Below, piece after piece: positions 28,947 to 38,320 of a DNA stretch of 64,000 bases. The stretch spans positions 1,364,001 through 1,428,000 of the forward strand of contig NZ_CP073578.1 in NCBI RefSeq assembly GCF_018199995.1. Reading direction: 5' to 3'. The position numbers were made by a program, and so were the translations under genes. A model generated the notes under the pieces. The model was not told where the DNA came from, did not search any database, and saw nothing but the letters and a program-made list of their open reading frames with translations. Every line of letters starts with the position of its first letter. The first letter of the stretch is position 1. This DNA is from Photobacterium sp. GJ3. Its GTDB lineage: Bacteria; Pseudomonadota; Gammaproteobacteria; Enterobacterales; Vibrionaceae.

Positions 28947-30179
28947 TTACGCAGCGGTCGCTAATTTTTGTTGCAGTGCCTGTGCGTTCACGGGTTTGGT
29001 GATGAATGCCAGCAGCACAGCAACGCCCAGCATGGCGGAACACACGGTGTAGGCCAGCGTATAAGTGCCTGTCATGTCCACGGCAACAGCAGCAACCACA
29101 GGACCAATGAAGCCACTCACACCCCAGGCCGTGTAGAGTACACCATAGTTTGCACCGTAGTTCTTCAGGCCGTAGAAATCTGCCGTAATGGATGGGAATA
29201 CCGCCAGCAACGTACCGTAACCCACACCGGCAACGGCCGCGCCAACCATCATGCTGAACTCATTGTCGAAAGTGGCGAACATCACCATATTGATGGCTTG
29301 CATCACGAAGGCGATCAGCAGGGTTTTAACACCACCGATTTTGTCAGACAGCATTCCTGCAACAATCCGGCCACCTGAGTTGAAGACCGCCAGAATCACC
29401 ACCAGAAACGCAGCATCAGATAAATCTGCCTGTGCCGCTGCAATCGAAGTGATGTTACCAATGATCATCAGACCCGCAGCAGAAGCGAATGCATACATCA
29501 CCCACAGAGAGTAAAACTGAGGTGTCTTGACCATGCCGCGCCAGGTAATATCCACACTCGGTGCCTGTACAGTGTTTGCATCAGTATTGGCGGGTGCTTC
29601 AGGCTGATAGCCTGCTGGTGGGTTGGAGATCGTGCAGGCCAGTGGTACAGCAATCAGTAGCACGGCTACGCCCAGGATCAGGAAGCTTTGGTTAATGCCG
29701 TAGTCAGCAATCAGCGAAGCTGTCAGGGGCGCAAGATACACAGCTGCCAGACCAAAACCTGCAGCGATCAGGCCATTCACCATGCCTTTTTTAGACGGGT
29801 GGAACCATTTCATGGCCGAAGGGCTTAAACAGGCATAACCAAACCCGATACCACAACCGGTCAGGACACCAAAAGTCAGTACCAGCAACAGTGGGGTGGT
29901 AGCAAAACTGGAGATAATCATGCCCAGACCGACCATGGTGGTTCCTAACAGCAGAACTTTCCGGGGACCAATTTTATCCTGCAGAATACCCGCCATTAAC
30001 AGGGACAGAGAGAAAGTAATAATGGCGACGGTGTAGGGAAGTGATGCGTCGGCATTTGACCAGCCCAGATCGACAACCAGCGCTTTCTTAAACACACTCC
30101 AGGCATACAAAATGCCCATACATAGGTTAATACAGAAGCCTGCCAGCAGGATTTGCTTGGCACGATCAAATGTTTTCAT
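28947..30179 (-). CDS. MFS transporter, oxalate/formate antiporter (OFA) family
   Basis: Twelve-TM inner-membrane carrier, 410 aa. The family pattern is clear: CMGILYAWSVFKKALVVDLG in TM1 and GCGIGFGYACLSPSAMKWFH in TM4-5. OFA members move small carboxylates such as oxalate/formate or lactate/pyruvate; the substrate here is not determined. I chose the ATG at 30179 (MKTFDRAK), which follows AGAGAG; the open frame upstream adds 21 unlikely residues. Single gene with its own terminator. Confidence 0.88.
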   Translation of the reverse strand: MKTFDRAKQILLAGFCINLCMGILYAWSVFKKALVVDLGWSNADASLPYTVAIITFSLSLLMAGILQDKIGPRKVLLLGTTMVGLGMIISSFATTPLLLVLTFGVLTGCGIGFGYACLSPSAMKWFHPSKKGMVNGLIAAGFGLAAVYLAPLTASLIADYGINQSFLILGVAVLLIAVPLACTISNPPAGYQPEAPANTDANTVQAPSVDITWRGMVKTPQFYSLWVMYAFASAAGLMIIGNITSIAAAQADLSDAAFLVVILAVFNSGGRIVAGMLSDKIGGVKTLLIAFVMQAINMVMFATFDNEFSMMVGAAVAGVGYGTLLAVFPSITADFYGLKNYGANYGVLYTAWGVSGFIGPVVAAVAVDMTGTYTLAYTVCSAMLGVAVLLAFITKPVNAQALQQKLATAA

Positions 30180-30360
30180 AGGACTCTCTATTGCGGAAAA
30201 GCTAACTGCTTCATTCGTTAAACAATTTTTGATATTAATCAAAAAAAGATGTATTTCTTGATAAGGGCGCGGATTCTATCAATAAATGTTGAAGAAATAT
30301 CGAAGGGTAATATTTTGTTACAAATGGGATGATCAACTCGGAAGATGGTTCGGTGCTGAT

Positions 30361-30391
30361 GTCTTCACCTCCATGGCGTGAAGGTGAAGAC
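30361..30391. repeat. Perfect inverted repeat
   Basis: GTCTTCACCT and AGGTGAAGAC arms with an 11-base loop, 37 bp beyond the stop of the YdcH-like gene. No T tract on either strand; possibly a weak terminator or regulatory hairpin. Confidence 0.5.
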
Positions 30392-30427
30392 AGGGTGGAT
30401 TTCCTGGGTGGGTACCTCAATGTTTGA

Positions 30428-30664
30428 TTAATTCGTCAGGATGCTGTGAAGCTTATCCTTCAGTTGTAAACGTTCCATTTTCAGTTGGGTGAAGTGGTGG
30501 TCTTCGGTTGGAATATTGGTGCATTCCAGTCCCCGGATTTTGTGGTCAAGTTCGTGGTATCTGTCGGACATGGCTTTGAAGTTTTCATCCTGCGACTTCA
30601 GATCTCTGATTTTTTCCTGCATCTCGGGGAACTCAATGAAGAGTGCGTGATTTTCACCTAACAT
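30428..30664 (-). CDS. YdcH-like small coiled-coil protein (DUF465)
   Basis: 78-aa, strongly helical protein. HALFIEFPEMQEKIRDLK and FTQLKMERLQLKDKLHSIL fit the DUF465/YdcH family; the family has no firmly known function. ATG at 30664 is preferred because GGAG lies 8 bases upstream; a GTG three codons earlier is possible. It is a single gene. Confidence 0.85.
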   Translation of the reverse strand: MLGENHALFIEFPEMQEKIRDLKSQDENFKAMSDRYHELDHKIRGLECTNIPTEDHHFTQLKMERLQLKDKLHSILTN

Positions 30665-30884
30665 GTCTGTCACTCCATAGTTTTACGTGAATGAAAGCCC
30701 TGCTTTTTCTCCTTTAATTCTTATTCATATGCATCTGATGTGGTTTCAGGTCGGAGATTGATGCTGCTTTTTGCATTCCTTGCAGTCTAAAGTACGGCAG
30801 CACATTGTTAAGGATAGTCGAATCGTGCCACTTTCAAGCGAGTCAGCCCGAAAATGAGGGAAAGGAAGATGATTTGAAGTGACG

Positions 30885-30983
30885 TTGTCACAAAGGGTTG
30901 TGACAAACACAGCGTCAGAACAAAGCAGTCACGAAAGGGGAGTATCAAGGGGGCTGTCATCCATCACTGGCTCAGTGATGGAT
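30885..30983. repeat. Two inverted repeats in the 30.7-31.0 kb gap
   Basis: TTGTCACAA-AGGG-TTGTGACAA (30885-30906) is a perfect 9-bp palindrome of operator size. ATCCATCACTG-GCT-CAGTGATGGAT (30959-30983) is an 11-bp perfect hairpin directly after the stop of the 31.0-kb gene and probably marks its transcript end. Nothing else is seen in this 330-bp gap. Confidence 0.55.
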
Positions 30984-30993
30984 CATCATCGAA

Positions 30994-31344
30994 TCAATTG
31001 CCTTTGTATTTTTTACTGCGCAAGTTTTTTTTCAGCGACTGAATGTAAGCAATGCGATCTGGGTTTGCCGGTGCAGCCTGAGTTTGCAGCTTTGTTTTGG
31101 CTTGTGCTTCTTCTGCGGTGAGGTAGCGGCCATTTAAGCGGACGTGCAGCGCTTTGGATTCTTGTTCCGCACGTTCAGAAGCATCTTCCTGAGCTTTTGC
31201 CAGCGCATCTCGGGCCAGACTCTGACTGGTTTTATCTTCCTGGCGTTGCTGAACCCAAAGGGGTTGCTGCTTGGATTGGGCTGGCTGTTTGGCTTGTTGC
31301 TGGCGTTGCTTGAGCACATTGTCCAGATAATCACTAAAGTCCAT
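30994..31344 (-). CDS. Hypothetical cytoplasmic protein
   Basis: 116-aa hydrophilic protein rich in Gln, Lys and Ala, with no membrane segment or signal. I do not recognise a family. It starts MDFSDYLDNVLKQRQ, has a highly charged central helix and ends DRIAYIQSLKKNLRSKKYKG. The ATG at 31344 follows a strong GAGGAGG site; the frame is open further upstream, where it would overlap the GGDEF-EAL gene. It lies 106 bp after that gene in the same direction and could share its transcript. Confidence 0.7.
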   Translation of the reverse strand: MDFSDYLDNVLKQRQQQAKQPAQSKQQPLWVQQRQEDKTSQSLARDALAKAQEDASERAEQESKALHVRLNGRYLTAEEAQAKTKLQTQAAPANPDRIAYIQSLKKNLRSKKYKGN

Positions 31345-31450
31345 GGCGGCCTCCTCTTGGCTGGGCGCAATATTGTAAACCTCTGCCATCGAATGGCAAA
31401 GCAGATTCACGCCGCTTTTGTGCAAAGTTTCGAACCCATGCTGCTTCAGA

Positions 31451-33913
31451 TCAGGAAATCGAGTGGCGTTTGAGATCAATCACAGCTGTTAAAAATTCAG
31501 TTTCAAATTGCGCAACGGGCAGGGGCTGACAGTACAGAAAGCCTTGAAATTCTTCGACACCGATACTGGCCAGAAAATCTGCCTGTCCCTGATTTTCGAC
31601 ACCTTCCGCAACCACGCGAATGTTCAGGTTATGTGCCAGTTCAACAATCGCATTGGTGATGGTGACTGATTCCCGGTTAATCGGCAGATCACGGACAAAT
31701 TCCCGATCGACTTTCAGGATTTGAATGGGAAAGCGGCTTAAGTACGCCAGAGATGAGTAACCGGTACCGAAATCATCAATCGCGATTCTGACACCCAGCG
31801 CGTTGAGCTGACGCAGTTTGCTGAGTGCCTGTTTTACATCGGACATCAATACACTTTCAGTGATCTCCAGTTCCAGATAACTTGGGTCACACCGGTTGCT
31901 CTGGATGGCTCTCTGTATGGTTGAAACGATATCCGAATTCAGTAATTGCCGGGCGGAAATGTTCAGCGCAAAATGCAGCCAGTGGCCTTGTAACTGCCAT
32001 TGTCGGAGTTGTTTGCAAGCCTGGTGAATCATGGCTTCACCCACATCAATGATGAGGCCCGTGGTTTCAAGAATGGGGATAAATTCTGTCGGAGACTGCA
32101 TTTCTCCCTCATCGTTGTACCAGCGCAGCAAAGCTTCAACACCACAGAGTTTTCGGCTTCGTGAATCAAAGCGGCCCTGATAGTAGAACTGATATCGGTC
32201 TGAGCCACAGGTCTGCCGTAATTGCGCCTCCATCTCCAGCCGTTTCACACTGTTGACGCCCATCTGCCGGTTATAGACCCGGTACTGATGTTGCTGGCCT
32301 TTATCCTTGGCTTTATAGAGCGCGATGTCGGCCTGGCGGAGTAAATCTTCGCTGCTGGTCTCTTCCTGTTCGCAGTACGTGATACCGATGCTGGCGCCAA
32401 CGACGACTTCTTTGTTGTCGATCACAAAAGGCTCATGAAGCTGATCCAAAATCCGTTCGGCAAGTTGTTCCAGCACCGGAAATCTCTGTTCTGAAACCAC
32501 CAGAATCGCAAATTCATCACTGCCCAGCCGGGCAAGAATATCGTGTTCCCGCAAGGTATTTTGCAGACGCTGGCTGACAGCAATCAGCACCTGATCCCCC
32601 GTATCGTGGCCGAGGGATTCGTTAATCTGTTTAAAGCGATCCAGATTCAGCGTCATCAGCCCCATTTGAACAGCTGACGGCTGCTTCCTGAGCATGTCGA
32701 TGTGTCTTTTGAGCATCAGACGGTTGGGAAGCTGAGTCAGTAAATCAAAGTGTGCCAGCTTTTCCAGCTTGGTTTCAAAGAGCACGCGCTCGGTAATATC
32801 TTTGCCTGTCGTAATGTAGTGGCTGATTTTGCCGCGGTTGTTACGAATCGGTGAGATTCTTTTTTCCAGATATCGCAGGCTGTTGTCTTTTTTGCGAAGT
32901 GAAATGATGCGGTTGACCGTTTGACCGCGGACCAATTGCTGCTGCAGTTTCTCCAGTTCGCTCGGACTTTGTAACGTGGCCAGGATCAGATGCGCGGCGT
33001 CGCTGCCGATCAACTCGTTGGCTTGCATGTCATTGATTTTCTCAAAGCTGTGATTCACATACTCAATGATGCCTCTGTCATTGGTAATGATGATCGAATC
33101 ATCACTTTGCTCGAGTGCGCGTGACATACTTTTCAGCTTTTCTTCACGCTCAACCCAGGAGGTGATGTCACGGATATTCAGCAGTAACTCGTTCCCGTCG
33201 AGATAGGTCGTTTCAATTGCAATGAGCTCAAGGTGCTTAGGAGGGCTCATATGCAAAGTTATTTGCGTGCTGACGGGCTGGCTTTCTCCCTGGCGCATGG
33301 CTTGGTGAACTTGTTCCAGTAAATCCTGCACCTGCGCTTTGGCCTTCGGATCCGAGAGCAGATCTTCAATATGCATATTGCTGGCTTTGCCTTCTGCCGT
33401 TCCCAGAATCTGGCAGGCCGATTGGTTCAGGGTCACAATCCGATTGTCCTGGCTCAGAATGACCATGCCGTCCGGGGCGTATTTCAGCACATGGCCATAT
33501 TTTCGCACCATGTCATGGAGTTTAGCTTTGAGTCGGCGTTCATGTCTGAGCGCTTTGTGTAAATGCCAGGCCAGCAGTAAACAGGCAATCAGGAAACCAA
33601 AAGAGACTAAAGAGAACAGGGTGAATTTTTGCAGTTTTTCCTGAGAATAAAGGTTGTTGAGGATGAAATGGTTCACACTGAACTGATTCAGAAAGGAATG
33701 CAGATCGCTGGCATTTTTCCATTCTTCTGCAATCCGGTGATAGGCGTAGGTGACATTCTGCTCAGTCACAGCAAGTGAGGAAGACGCGGTATCGGCTGGT
33801 TGAGCAGCGGAATCTATCCATGGCCCGCTGAAAATAACAAACAGAGCGATAAGAAGTATCAGAGGGACGAGCAAGAGTCGACGTTTCCGGAATAGGAGTA
33901 GATTTCTCTTCAT
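31451..33913 (-). CDS. PAS-PAS-GGDEF-EAL membrane protein (c-di-GMP turnover)
   Basis: 820-aa inner-membrane signalling protein. TM segments lie at about 13-31 and 97-116 around a ~65-aa periplasmic part. PAS domains follow at about 135-250 and 262-385, GGDEF at about 390-545 and EAL at about 560-810. The GGDEF signature reads RLGSDEFAI, so the second Gly is Ser and cyclase activity is doubtful. The EAL domain looks active: GVEALLRW, NISARQL, LEITESVL, IDDFGTGYSSL, LKVDREFV and VAEGVEN are all present. The best guess is a phosphodiesterase, perhaps with a GTP-sensing GGDEF. The stimulus is unknown. Confidence 0.92.
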   Translation of the reverse strand: MKRNLLLFRKRRLLLVPLILLIALFVIFSGPWIDSAAQPADTASSSLAVTEQNVTYAYHRIAEEWKNASDLHSFLNQFSVNHFILNNLYSQEKLQKFTLFSLVSFGFLIACLLLAWHLHKALRHERRLKAKLHDMVRKYGHVLKYAPDGMVILSQDNRIVTLNQSACQILGTAEGKASNMHIEDLLSDPKAKAQVQDLLEQVHQAMRQGESQPVSTQITLHMSPPKHLELIAIETTYLDGNELLLNIRDITSWVEREEKLKSMSRALEQSDDSIIITNDRGIIEYVNHSFEKINDMQANELIGSDAAHLILATLQSPSELEKLQQQLVRGQTVNRIISLRKKDNSLRYLEKRISPIRNNRGKISHYITTGKDITERVLFETKLEKLAHFDLLTQLPNRLMLKRHIDMLRKQPSAVQMGLMTLNLDRFKQINESLGHDTGDQVLIAVSQRLQNTLREHDILARLGSDEFAILVVSEQRFPVLEQLAERILDQLHEPFVIDNKEVVVGASIGITYCEQEETSSEDLLRQADIALYKAKDKGQQHQYRVYNRQMGVNSVKRLEMEAQLRQTCGSDRYQFYYQGRFDSRSRKLCGVEALLRWYNDEGEMQSPTEFIPILETTGLIIDVGEAMIHQACKQLRQWQLQGHWLHFALNISARQLLNSDIVSTIQRAIQSNRCDPSYLELEITESVLMSDVKQALSKLRQLNALGVRIAIDDFGTGYSSLAYLSRFPIQILKVDREFVRDLPINRESVTITNAIVELAHNLNIRVVAEGVENQGQADFLASIGVEEFQGFLYCQPLPVAQFETEFLTAVIDLKRHSIS

Positions 33914-34036
33914 ATATCATCCATGACAGAACAGGCATCCAGTCACTGAGTATAGAAACCGGAATTCGGTTATCACAAAAAAGTCCTGTGAGTTTTTATG
34001 ATGCTCTGATGAACAATAGACGATCTTCTGGCAGAG

Positions 34037-34076
34037 GAAAAAAATATACCCAGTATCCTGAGGTTACCGGGTATAT
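34037..34076 (-). terminator. Terminator of punC, displaced by a repeat insertion
   Basis: Stem ATATACCCnGTA/TACnGGGTATAT followed by eight T's on the minus strand. It is 216 bp from the punC stop; repeat copy 4 occupies most of the space between. Confidence 0.82.
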
Positions 34077-34105
34077 AGAGGGGTACGTTTGACGCTGCGG
34101 GATTC

Positions 34106-34266
34106 ATACCAATCGCAGTCAATCACTGGTCATCCTAGCTTGTTCAAATATTCGATCACTGCGTTAGATTTTTTGATTGTAGAATCACGACTTATCTAAA
34201 AATCCACCTTGTTCTCAAACATTTTTCCTGCGCTATTTCTGATCATTGACTGACTTTGATGGGTAT
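34106..34266. repeat. MITE-like repeat, copy 4 (full length)
   Basis: 161 bp from ATACCAATCGCAGTCAATCA to TGACTTTGATGGGTAT, with the same internal blocks as copies 1 and 2. It sits between punC and its terminator. Confidence 0.85.
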
Positions 34267-34291
34267 AAGCGCGTCGTAAATCAGTGAAGGA

Positions 34292-35506
34292 TTAACTGAT
34301 GGCGGTGGCCGTCCCGCGGGTTTCTGCGGCCTGACTTTTCATCACCAGCGCAAAACCGGCCAGAACAAAGACACAGGTGCCGGCAATCCCGTAAGCGACA
34401 ATATCCAATCCTTTATCTGCGTAAGCTGCCACAAGCGAGCTGGCTGCAAAACAACCCATGGTTTGCAGGAAATTCAGCAGGCCGGCTGCCGTTGCGCTGC
34501 AGTGTTTGAAATCTTCCAGCGCCTTGCTGATCACGATCGGGTAGATGGCACCATTGGCAATCGCAATAAAGCAGAAAGGGATCAGAATGGGCCAGATGGT
34601 GTCAGGTTGGGTCTGAACGGTAATCACCAAAATCACCAGCGCACTGCAAATGAACAATTTCAGCAGCCATGGCAGAATTTTTTTCCCTTCAGTCCGGCCC
34701 AGCAGCGCACGACAGCCGTAGCCGCCAATCAGGAAGGCAATTGTCTGTGGCACATAGCTCAACCCGATATCTTCGCTGGAATAACCCATGGCAGACATGA
34801 CAAAAGGAGAGCCGGTCAGGTAGGCAAAGAATGCAGCCGAGCAAGCTGCAAAAATCATCATATTACCGATGAATTTTTTTGACTTGAGCAGAGAGCGATA
34901 GTTCACAGCCATTTCAGACAGCATTTTTTCCTGCTTGTCTTTTTTGGCTGCGCTTTCCGGCTGCCATGCGGTCATGAGTGCGAGTACGGCACCAAGCAGG
35001 ATCAGGCTCAGGAAGATGGCACGCCAGCCAAAGTGAGACTGAATCGCTGCACCCACCAATGGCGCAAGGGCGGGTGACAGGGCAACCAGCGGCATAATTG
35101 TGGCAAACACCTTTTCAGCGACTTTGCCCTGATAGCGATCGATCACAATGGCTTGCCACAGGACGGTGGCACTACAGGCGCCCAGCGCCTGGAGGAAACG
35201 AAATGCCAGCAGGGTTTCGACATTCGGAGCCATGGCACAGCCAACGGTTGCCACACTGAACAGGAACATGGCGCCTAACAGGACTTTCTTTCGTCCCAGA
35301 CGATCGGATAGCGGGCCGTAAATCAGCTGACCCACAGCCATGCCAAGTAAAAAGATGCTTAACGTCATGCCGATCAGGCTCGACGAAGTGCTTAAATCTG
35401 CCTGCATTGCACTGAAAGCAGGCAGATACATGTCTGTTGCCAGAAAGCCCAGCATGCTGAGTAAGGCAAACCAAACAAGTGTGGTGGCGGATGGTTTTGT
35501 CGTCAT
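34292..35506 (-). CDS. punC: PunC (YdhC) purine nucleoside MFS transporter, Bcr/CflA family
   Basis: Twelve-TM proton-driven carrier, 404 aa. It matches E. coli YdhC in distinctive stretches: SMLGFLATDMYLPAFSAMQA, ATIMPLVALSPALAPLVGAA, GLSYVPQTIAFLIGGYGCRA and IPFCFIAIANGAIYPIVIS. E. coli PunC has been described as a purine nucleoside transporter controlled by PunR; the divergent punR homologue beside it supports the same assignment here. It could also be annotated only as a Bcr/CflA drug-efflux protein. Confidence 0.85.
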   Translation of the reverse strand: MTTKPSATTLVWFALLSMLGFLATDMYLPAFSAMQADLSTSSSLIGMTLSIFLLGMAVGQLIYGPLSDRLGRKKVLLGAMFLFSVATVGCAMAPNVETLLAFRFLQALGACSATVLWQAIVIDRYQGKVAEKVFATIMPLVALSPALAPLVGAAIQSHFGWRAIFLSLILLGAVLALMTAWQPESAAKKDKQEKMLSEMAVNYRSLLKSKKFIGNMMIFAACSAAFFAYLTGSPFVMSAMGYSSEDIGLSYVPQTIAFLIGGYGCRALLGRTEGKKILPWLLKLFICSALVILVITVQTQPDTIWPILIPFCFIAIANGAIYPIVISKALEDFKHCSATAAGLLNFLQTMGCFAASSLVAAYADKGLDIVAYGIAGTCVFVLAGFALVMKSQAAETRGTATAIS

Positions 35507-35637
35507 TTTATTTAAACCCGTTAAAACATTGTGTTTCAGATTTTAATCTTGGTGTTTTGTGCTGTGAAACGCTAAAATTTCAACATTACTTTCAAAAAAT
35601 TTGATGCCAACTGTATTCTATTTTTCTCGAGATTAAT

Positions 35638-36540
35638 ATGTTTTCTTTCAATGATTTACAGGTTGTAGATGTGGTGGCTCGCCGGGGTAGTTTCTCCGCC
35701 GCTGCTGAAGAACTGCACAAAGTCCCCAGTGCGATTAGCTACACCGTTCGTTTAATGGAGGAAAAATTAGCGGTTGAATTGTTTGAGCGTCATCACCGGC
35801 AGGTCGCGTTGACGCCTGCAGGACGCTATTTCGTAGAAGAAGCCCGGCAACTGATTAAACACATGGAACTCATCAAACATCAGACGCAGCGGGTCGCCAA
35901 TGGCTGGGCTGAAAATGTCTCGGTTGCACTGGATACCGTGGTTCGCCAGAGCCGGGTGAGCACCATGGTCCGGGATTTCTATCAGGCGTTTCCAGATGTT
36001 GAGTTGCATTTGACGATGGAAGTTTACAACGGGGTCTGGGATGCGCTGGCAGATGGCCGGGCGGATCTTGTGATTGGTGCCACTGCAGCGATTCCGGTGA
36101 GTGGTGATTTTGATTACCGGGATATGGGCAGCCTCAACTGGGTGTTTGTCATGTCCCCTGAACATCCGCTGACTCAGTGCCAGAACACGCTGGATGAATC
36201 CGAGCTGGCGAAGTATCCCGCAATTTGTCTTGAAGATACGTCTCGTGTCTTACCGAAACGAACCACGTGGCTGATGAACAATCAGCGTCGGGTCATGGTA
36301 CCAGATTGGTCGAGTGCGTTTCAGTGTCTGGAAGCCGGGTTAGGTATTGGCGTGGTGCCAGAGCATATGGCGATGCCAAAACTGAAGGAAGGCGTGCTGG
36401 TGACCCGACTCTTGCCGAATTCACCACCGGTCAGTCCCTGTTGTTTAGCCTGGAATAAAGCAAGCCTGAACCCGGCATTAAATTGGTTATTGCAATATTT
36501 GGGAGACAGTCAACAACTTCATCAGGAATGGATGCGTTAG
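35638..36540 (+). CDS. punR: PunR (YdhB) LysR-type regulator
   Basis: LysR-family DNA-binding regulator, 300 aa, divergent from punC with a 131-bp shared control region. The N-terminal winged HTH (about 1-65: VARRGSFSAAAEELHKVPSA, ISYTVRLMEEKLAVELFERH) and the effector domain (EVYNGVWDALADGRADLVIG; LEDTSRVLPKRTTWLMNNQR) follow E. coli YdhB/PunR closely. The expected role is to activate punC in response to a purine nucleoside. Confidence 0.88.
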   Translation: MFSFNDLQVVDVVARRGSFSAAAEELHKVPSAISYTVRLMEEKLAVELFERHHRQVALTPAGRYFVEEARQLIKHMELIKHQTQRVANGWAENVSVALDTVVRQSRVSTMVRDFYQAFPDVELHLTMEVYNGVWDALADGRADLVIGATAAIPVSGDFDYRDMGSLNWVFVMSPEHPLTQCQNTLDESELAKYPAICLEDTSRVLPKRTTWLMNNQRRVMVPDWSSAFQCLEAGLGIGVVPEHMAMPKLKEGVLVTRLLPNSPPVSPCCLAWNKASLNPALNWLLQYLGDSQQLHQEWMR

Positions 36541-36723
36541 CACTGGTCCGACTTAATGTCTTTCTGACTGTGTACGCTTAGTCTGAGGGTGAGGCAGGGG
36601 TCTGGGTTCTGGGTGAAATTTGATCAATCAGGCGATTATCTCCACTAAAGTTGCGCTAAGTCATATTACTTTCATTCAAAGTCTTTAGGATGCCCTGCGT
36701 TAAATTTAATAAGATACTAAAGA

Positions 36724-36990
36724 ATGACTATGGATCAGAATCTACAAGACAATCACGTGAAGTTGGCTACGGCGATTGACTATATCTATCACGCTTTTCC
36801 GAACCTGAGCTACCGGCCCAGACCGGATGATGTCAAACTGCTGGCTGCATTTCTGCAGAGCCAGAATCCGGACTCTCCTGCATTTTTAGGGGAACTGATG
36901 AAAAGCAGTTACGACGCGATTGAAATTGAGATCAATAAATTTCACAGTCGTTTGGTTAAACAGCATCAGCAACTGCCAGCCTTCAGTTAA
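36724..36990 (+). CDS. Small hypothetical protein
   Basis: 88-aa soluble protein (86 aa if the ATG at 36730 is used). It is mostly helical with no signal or TM; a distinctive stretch is FPNLSYRPRPDDVKLLAAFL. I do not recognise the family. It stands alone and is followed at once by a strong bidirectional terminator, which supports it as a real gene. The ribosome binding site is weak. Confidence 0.65.
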   Translation: MTMDQNLQDNHVKLATAIDYIYHAFPNLSYRPRPDDVKLLAAFLQSQNPDSPAFLGELMKSSYDAIEIEINKFHSRLVKQHQQLPAFS

Positions 36991-37010
36991 CAGGACGCTG
37001 TGTCAGTGAA

Positions 37011-37044
37011 GAAAAAGCTGCTCGGGAAGAGCAGCTTTTTTTAT
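37011..37044. terminator. Bidirectional terminator
   Basis: Perfect stem AAGCTGCTC/GAGCAGCTT with T tracts on both strands; it ends the small plus-strand gene and the minus-strand ynjA-F operon. Confidence 0.93.
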
Positions 37045-37056
37045 GGGGGGAGAAAC

Positions 37057-37674
37057 TTATTCGTTGGCTGGTTTGAGTGTCTGATAACCCGCCCAGATTC
37101 GGGTCGCTGTGGTGATCCAGCATAAGGATCCGAAGATCCATGCGATGAGCGCAAAGTGCTCAGGCAGTAGGCAGAACAGGACGAAACAGGCGATGGTTTC
37201 ACTGCCTTCCGTTAATCCACCCAAGTAGAACAATGATTTATGCTGGTACACCGGGTTCTCAATCTGACGCTTGCTGGCCATAATCGCAAATGCCAGAAAG
37301 CTGGAACCCGTACCGACGAAGGCAAAGATTAAGAATGCCCCCGCAACCGCATTCTGTTCGGGTTGGGCCAGGACAAAGCCAAAAGGAATGAGCGAATAAA
37401 ACAGAAAATCTAAAGTAATGTCTAGAAACCCCCCGCAGTCTGTAATCCCTCTTCGACGCGCCAGAGCGCCATCCAGACCATCGAACAGCCGGTTCAGCAG
37501 GATCAGAATCAGTGCCAGCCAATATTGCTGTAAAGCCAGCGCCGGTAATGCCAGCAAGCCAATGACAAATCCTGCTACCGTGATTTGATTGGCGCTGAAA
37601 GGGCTTCTATCCAGCAGTTTTCCGAATTGATTTAAAGGCAGTCGAATCAGCTGTATTGCGTAACGGTCAAGCAT
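37057..37674 (-). CDS. ynjF: YnjF-like CDP-alcohol phosphatidyltransferase
   Basis: Inner-membrane enzyme family that transfers a phosphoalcohol from a CDP-alcohol. The 205-aa protein has about six TMs and the catalytic motif DGLDGALARR followed by GGFLDITLD, with all Asp residues in place. Substrate is unknown; E. coli YnjF is a phosphatidylglycerophosphate-synthase homologue of unsettled role. The ATG at 37674 overlaps the ynjD stop by 8 nt; an ATG at 37680 is also possible. It is the last gene of the ynj operon. Confidence 0.85.
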   Translation of the reverse strand: MLDRYAIQLIRLPLNQFGKLLDRSPFSANQITVAGFVIGLLALPALALQQYWLALILILLNRLFDGLDGALARRRGITDCGGFLDITLDFLFYSLIPFGFVLAQPEQNAVAGAFLIFAFVGTGSSFLAFAIMASKRQIENPVYQHKSLFYLGGLTEGSETIACFVLFCLLPEHFALIAWIFGSLCWITTATRIWAGYQTLKPANE

Positions 37675-38320
37675 CGTCATTCTCGCTCTGTTGCTCGGGC
37701 CAATGCAATAATTGTCCTTCGGGGGGCACATCATCCTGATCATGGGTCACCATGAGTGCCGGTATGTTTTGTTGACGGATTTGCTGAAATACGAAATCCC
37801 GAAACTGTACCCGCAGGGTTTTATCCAGCTTACTGAAAGGTTCATCGAGCAACAGCGCATCGGGTTCGGCCAGCAAGCAACGCATCAAACTGATGCGGGC
37901 ACGCTGACCGCCTGAGATCTGATCGGGATGAGCCAGCGCTAAATCCAGCAGTCCAAGGGTATGTAATGTCTCCATGGCTTTTGCCTGGCGTTTTGCTTTC
38001 TTCACTTGGGGCGGCAGGCCGAAAGCCAGGTTTTGCCAGACATTCAAATGAGGAAAAAGCAGATCATCCTGAAAGAGCAGGCCAATCCGGCGCTGCTCGG
38101 GCGCTAACCGGTGAATGTCCTGATCGTTCAGACGGATCTGGCCGTTCGCTTGTGTGTCCGGTGCACTGTGCCCGGCAATCACATTCAGCAAGGTGGATTT
38201 ACCGCATCCGCTCGGCCCCATCAGGGTGAGAATCTGTCCTGGCGGCACAGAGAACGAGAGCGACTTCAGTAAAATTTTGCCCCCGTTATTTATAGTGAGG
38301 TTTTTCACGGATAAGCACAT
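37667..38320 (-). CDS. ynjD: YnjD-like ABC transporter ATP-binding protein
   Basis: Cytoplasmic ATPase of the importer, 217 aa. Walker A GPSGCGKS (35-42), signature ISGGQR (135-140), Walker B LLLDEP (157-161) and the switch His in VTHDQDD are all present. It overlaps the end of the permease gene by 35 nt, like its E. coli counterpart in the ynjBCD set. Confidence 0.9.
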   Translation of the reverse strand: MCLSVKNLTINNGGKILLKSLSFSVPPGQILTLMGPSGCGKSTLLNVIAGHSAPDTQANGQIRLNDQDIHRLAPEQRRIGLLFQDDLLFPHLNVWQNLAFGLPPQVKKAKRQAKAMETLHTLGLLDLALAHPDQISGGQRARISLMRCLLAEPDALLLDEPFSKLDKTLRVQFRDFVFQQIRQQNIPALMVTHDQDDVPPEGQLLHWPEQQSENDDA

